DNA from: Flaccisagitta enflata
Taxonomy: Eukaryota > Chaetognatha > Sagittoidea > Aphragmophora
Assembly (NCBI GenBank): GCA_965153355.1
Contig: OZ231127.1
Span: 2,480,001 to 2,544,000 of the forward strand
DNA: 64,000 nt
Reading direction: 5' to 3'
Shown here in pieces: positions 1 through 64,000 of this stretch (positions within the stretch are counted from its first letter, which is position 1; every line of letters begins with the position of its first letter). The translations under genes were made by a program, and so were the position numbers. The notes under the pieces are model-generated. The model saw only the letters and a list, made by a program, of their open reading frames with translations. It had not been told where the DNA came from and searched no databases.

Positions 1-130
1 ACTCGCACGAACAAATGCGCACAAACACAGATCTGCAGCTATGTGCAAGAGCGTTGACTCTCAAATACACACCCACATCTCAATCTGATTCACACATACC
101 CATTCATACAAACGATTACACCCACATCAG

Positions 131-302
<172 letters not shown>

Positions 303-687
303 CTACCTAAACAAATGCTTCCACCCACAGCTGCAGCTATGTGCAAAAGCGTAAACTCTCACATGCAAACCCACCTATTAATCTCACACGCACACACCCA
401 ATCATACACATGAGCGCAAGCTCACGCTCTAACACGCACACACCCTCATCTCTACCACATGTCAACCTACACGCTCACCCATGTGTCAACCCACACGCAC
501 ACACCCTCGTGTCACCCACACGCTCAACCATATGTCAACCACACGCTCAACCATATGTCAACCCACACGCGCAGACGACGCCCTCTAGTCACGTCATGTG
601 ACCTTTTGACATGTAGCGTGATGCCTGATGGAAAGAAAGACTGTTAAATGTAGCGTGAGCAACTGAGTATTTCACCTTTGCTTTCTA

Positions 688-1115
688 GATGTGGTGGTGG
701 TGTTGGTGGTATGGTGATGGAGGTGGTGGTAATGGTGGTTATTGTGGTGGTGGTGGTGGTGGTGGTGGTGGTGGTGGTGGTGGTGGTGGTGGTGGATTTG
801 GTGTTGTGTGGTGGTGGTGGATGTGATGGTGGTGTATGTTGTGGTTCATGGTGGTTGACGTAGTAGTGGTGATGGTGGTGGTGGCGGTGACGATGGCGGC
901 GGCGGTGGCGGCGGCGGCGGTGGTGGTGGTGGTGGTTGTGGTGATGGTGGTGGTGGTGGTTGTGGTGGTGATTGTGGTGTCGGTGGTGCATATTGGTTGA
1001 AATGGTGGTGGATATGGTGGTGTGTGGTGATGGTTGTGGTGTTGGTAGTGGATGTGGTGGTGTGTGGTGGTGTTGCGTGATGATGGTGGTGCGTGGTGGT
1101 AGTGGCGATGGTGGC
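688..1115. repeat. (GTG)n microsatellite, imperfect
   Basis: About 430 bp of GTG/GGT trinucleotides with scattered substitutions, including a GGC-rich patch near 895-925. Strong G bias on the + strand. Confidence 0.95.
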
Positions 1116-1357
1116 GGAGAGCATTCGACCTTTTACCGCCGTCGAGATGTGGCCTTGATGTGGTTTAGCTTGATAACATGATGGAAGATTGAATTTCAAT
1201 CTCATGAACGCTTTGCAGATGAGGCAAATAACCTTACTTCACTGTAATCCCATACAGCCACTTGTACAATGATGCTCACATTGTTTAGTAGTAATGCCGT
1301 CCAACTTTCATACTTATTGGCTGTTGCTATGCCTTAAACTATTCTTGCCCTTGACAA

Positions 1358-1922
1358 CTGCGCACCTTCTTTAATTGCCCACAAATCCATTCTTTCCCTC
1401 CACAGTTAAACTTTCTTTTAAAATTGCCCAAAACTATTCTTGCCCATGACAGCTGCGCACCTTCTTTAATTGCCCAAAAAGCCATTCTTTCCCTTCACAG
1501 TAAAACTTTTTTTCATGTTGCACAAAACTATCCTTGCCCATGACAGCTGCACACCCTCTTCAATTACCCAAAACGCTCCTTAACAGTTATACTTTTTTTT
1601 TCCAAATTACCCAAACCTATTCTTGCCCATGACAGCTGTACACCTTCTTCAACCCCCCACAACGCCATTCTTTCCCCACAAAACTGAGATTTCGCCTAAA
1701 ATTACCCAAACCTATTCTTGCCCATGACAGCTGCGCACCTTCTTCAATACCCCATAACGCCATTCTTTCCCCAATAAAACTGAGATTTCGCCTAAGATTG
1801 CCCAAACCGATTCTTGCCCATGACAGCTGCATACCTTCTTCATTTCCCCACAACGCCATTCTTTCCCCCACAAAACTGAGATTTCGCCTAAGATTGCCCA
1901 AAACTATTCTTGCCCTTGACAG
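1358..1922 (+). repeat. 95-bp array copying the exon 1 acceptor and 5' edge (6 decoys)
   Basis: Exon-like starts (after CATGACAG or its variants) fall at 1358, 1453, 1547, 1636, 1731 and 1827, then the true exon at 1923: spacings 95, 94, 89, 95, 96, 96. Each unit holds CTTGCCCATGACAG, then CTGCGCACCTTCTTCAATTG, the first coding bases of exon 1, then intron sequence. The decoys lack the downstream exon body and donor. Confidence 0.92.
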
Positions 1923-61765
<59,843 letters not shown>

Positions 61766-62079
61766 GTGAGTCACTCTATAGGGAAAAAAGTCGAAGTCAG
61801 TCTTCAACTTTTGACACATCGGAGAAAAACATGGTTTTCATTTTCTTATGCGAAAGTTGTGGGTCTCAATCTACCAAATGTGGCCTCCGATGAAATTGAT
61901 AGGGTAAATTAATTGGATAATTCCCTTTCAATTGGCGCCAAGCAGAATGCTCTACGACAAATACTTTTTGCGCTATGATTTTTCAAAGATTTATTTATGA
62001 AAAATTTAAATTGAATTTTTTTCGAATTTTTATGATTTTGTGTAGGTTCAATAAAAGAGTGCACCTGTGTTTGTTTGAG

Positions 62080-62635
62080 CATAAAAATACAAGAAAAAAT
62101 GTTTATGAGCATAGCTGCTCATCTGTATGGGTGATTTAGAGCGTTTTAGCTCATTTAGCTCACTTAGCTCAGTTTTTTTTTCTTATTACAAATGCAATTA
62201 ATGAATAGATATATTGATAGACGTTTAAGCAAGCAAATACAAGAGAGCATGTCAGTGAGCAGAGCTGCTCATCTGTGAGGGTGTTTTTAAGTATTCTAGC
62301 TCATTTAGCTCATTGAGCTTGCTCTTTTTTTCTGATACCAAAACAGATGAATAAATGTTTTGCTTTAAGCGTGCAAATACAAGAAAACATGACAGTGTGC
62401 ATAGCTGGTTGTCTTATTGAGTGATTTTTAAGTTTGAGCTCATCTTGCTCATTTGGCTCAGTCCTATTTTTCTCTGATTTTCAGTGCAATCAATACATAC
62501 AATTGCTCTTGATTTCATCTAACAAATAAAAATAATTGCAGTGACTGAAGACAAAAATTTGGTAAAAAATGAACAACGCTTACGACTTTTTTCCCCACGG
62601 CGACAGCCGCCATTACTGGTATATATGTATATATC
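62080..62635 (+). repeat. Dispersed element with ~160-bp tandem core, copy 2
   Basis: Three units of GCAAATACAAGAAAACATGA-type sequence with AGCTCATTTAGCTCA, ending GACAGCCGCCATTACTGGTA. Inverse of 28745-29290. Confidence 0.85.
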
Positions 62636-62893
62636 CTCTGTTTGTATATGTATTTTGATTTAAACACACGATGTGAAAAAGCAATATCACATGAAACCAG
62701 AAACCAAAGTGAGAAAATAAGAAGAAATCATGTGCAATATAAATAAAGATGGAATTTTTCTGTATTTTTTTCTAAATGGGGGTAAATATTGCAAAAAGAT
62801 GGCCGAGAAAGATATGAATATTGGATGTTGAGGTAATCCAACTAGGCATCAAATATGAATGGTTGAAACGTGAAAGGGAGAAAAAAAAGGAAA

Positions 62894-63072
62894 TACAGTA
62901 GGACCCCGCCTCATCGGTCACATTAGGACTTAAAATTTTTCACTTTTATCTCAGGCTCACCTTTAAAAAGAGATAAAATCACATTATAAATGATCAATTG
63001 GGACTTAAAATGTTGACCTTTATTGAGGGTGAACCTTTAAAGGCGGGTCTGTTATTGCGGGGTCCTAGTGTA
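62894..63072. mobile_element. 179-bp TA-flanked MITE (CAGTAGGACCCCGC ends)
   Basis: TACAGTAGGACCCCGCCTC at the left and GCGGGGTCCTAGTGTA at the right; subterminal GGACTTAAAATTTTTCACTT and GGGACTTAAAATGTTGACCT are direct internal repeats. Ends resemble pogo/Tigger-type Tc1-mariner elements. Confidence 0.87.
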
Positions 63073-64000
63073 GTTGCAAAAGCGATGGATCGTCAGCGGT
63101 ATGTGGGGATGCGACGGTGGGAGGGGCAGGGGCTGGGAATACAGATGAAGGAGAAGGAGAATAAGGAGGCGAATTTTCCCCATGTGTGAAAGCATGGTTC
63201 ATCGGATCCTTCGCGGCCGCTGCCCAAAAAAAGAAGGAGGATGAAAATGAAAAGAAAATGAAAATGAAAAAATGGAAAAAATATTGAATGAGTGATTAAA
63301 TGAATGAATAAAAGATTGAATGAATTAATTGATATTTAATAAAGAATGAATTAATCAGCACCAAAACTGAATCAAATGTTCTAATTTTTGAAGAAATGAA
63401 TTCGCGACGGAAGAAAAATTGGGTTGCCAGAGAAATAATCAGATTCGCAATTTAATCAAATAAAAGCACCTGAAAAAGAATAAGATATTATTAGTGGAGT
63501 CGGAAAAGACATGTTTATGGGAACAAAGTCGCGTACAAAGTGTGTTTTGTGTGTCGCATACAATGTGTTTTGTGTTCGTCGCGTTCGTCCAAAGAGATGA
63601 GAAAAGAGATGAGAAAAATGCTACCTTCAAATTTAGAAAAGAAACAAACAAAAAACATTTGTAACAAACTGACGGACCGACGAGCTGACAGATAGACATA
63701 GTTACTCGTTGGAGTCGCGTATCACGTGGCTAAAAATGCGTCTCACAGAGATTTATTTCGCCGGTAAAAATGAAGCTGAAATACTCCTTCTTCTAACGGT
63801 TTTTTAGTGGTACCATATGGTGTTGATTTATCATCCTGAACCGTTTGCTTTTTTTTTTAAAGATTAGCTTCCGCATATATTATTGCTTAAAAAACCCTTT
63901 ATGGATGAATTCATACAAAGTTCCAACGCAACACAACTTTCCCAATGAGTTTGTTACAAGGTTTTTAGCTATATTCGAACGCATTTTTAACTTTTGATTG

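Larger units (their letters stand above)
61766..64000 (+). other. Intron 12, 5' part
   Basis: Donor GTGAGT; contains the second satellite-core element, a TA-flanked element, and fragments of the GGGCAGCGG and hairpin families (63205-63232 and 63655-63735). 61770-62080, 62640-62890, 63240-63650 and 63740-64000 show no recognisable gene or element. Confidence 0.8.

Overview
This is eukaryotic, animal nuclear DNA. There are no bacterial operons or ribosome binding sites; coding sequence is broken into short exons with GT-AG introns, and about 97% of the window is intron filled with microsatellites, minisatellites and transposable-element debris. The one host gene recognised is the middle of an afadin (AFDN) / canoe orthologue on the + strand. 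I place 12 exons (about 1.65 kb of coding sequence over 60 kb) whose splice phases agree at every junction. They encode the end of the DIL (dilute) domain (exons 1-3), a Pro/Gln linker, a complete PDZ domain (exons 4-6) and part of the low-complexity tail that follows (exons 7-12). The gene runs off both ends of the window. The species cannot be fixed from sequence alone; a non-vertebrate bilaterian with a very microsatellite-rich genome is my reading (some crustaceans are like this), which is inference.

Layout. 1-1.9 kb: microsatellites and a 95-bp array ending at exon 1. 2-9.4 kb: exons 1-3, with a 27-copy, 136-bp array ending exactly at exon 3. 9.4-16 kb: exons 4-6 (PDZ), with an array of about 80-95-bp units ending at exon 4 and a small donor array after exon 5. 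16-40 kb: a giant intron holding a young gag-only LTR retrotransposon (18668-22401), an 800-bp (CT)n tract and many small elements. 40-44 kb: exons 7-9 and a 578-bp palindromic element. 44-51.5 kb: exons 10 and 11 with donor arrays. 51.5-61.7 kb: a donor array with GAAT/GAAG spacers, a 2.4-kb 29-bp minisatellite, and exon 12. 61.8-64 kb: intron with further elements.

The most striking signal is not a gene. At seven of the 12 exons, one edge of the exon together with its splice site has been tandemly copied into the adjacent intron: 2 to 27 extra acceptors upstream (exons 1, 3, 4, 12) or 1 to about 15 extra donors downstream (exons 4, 5, 10, 11). Only the copy joined to the exon body keeps a usable frame; in the decoys I read, use would bring a stop or a frameshift. 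A second novelty is a dispersed family of short elements with a terminal hairpin, a CCGT/GGTC microsatellite and a distal inverted copy of the hairpin word. Four subfamilies have different words that co-vary between the two ends, reminiscent of non-autonomous Helentron-type elements.
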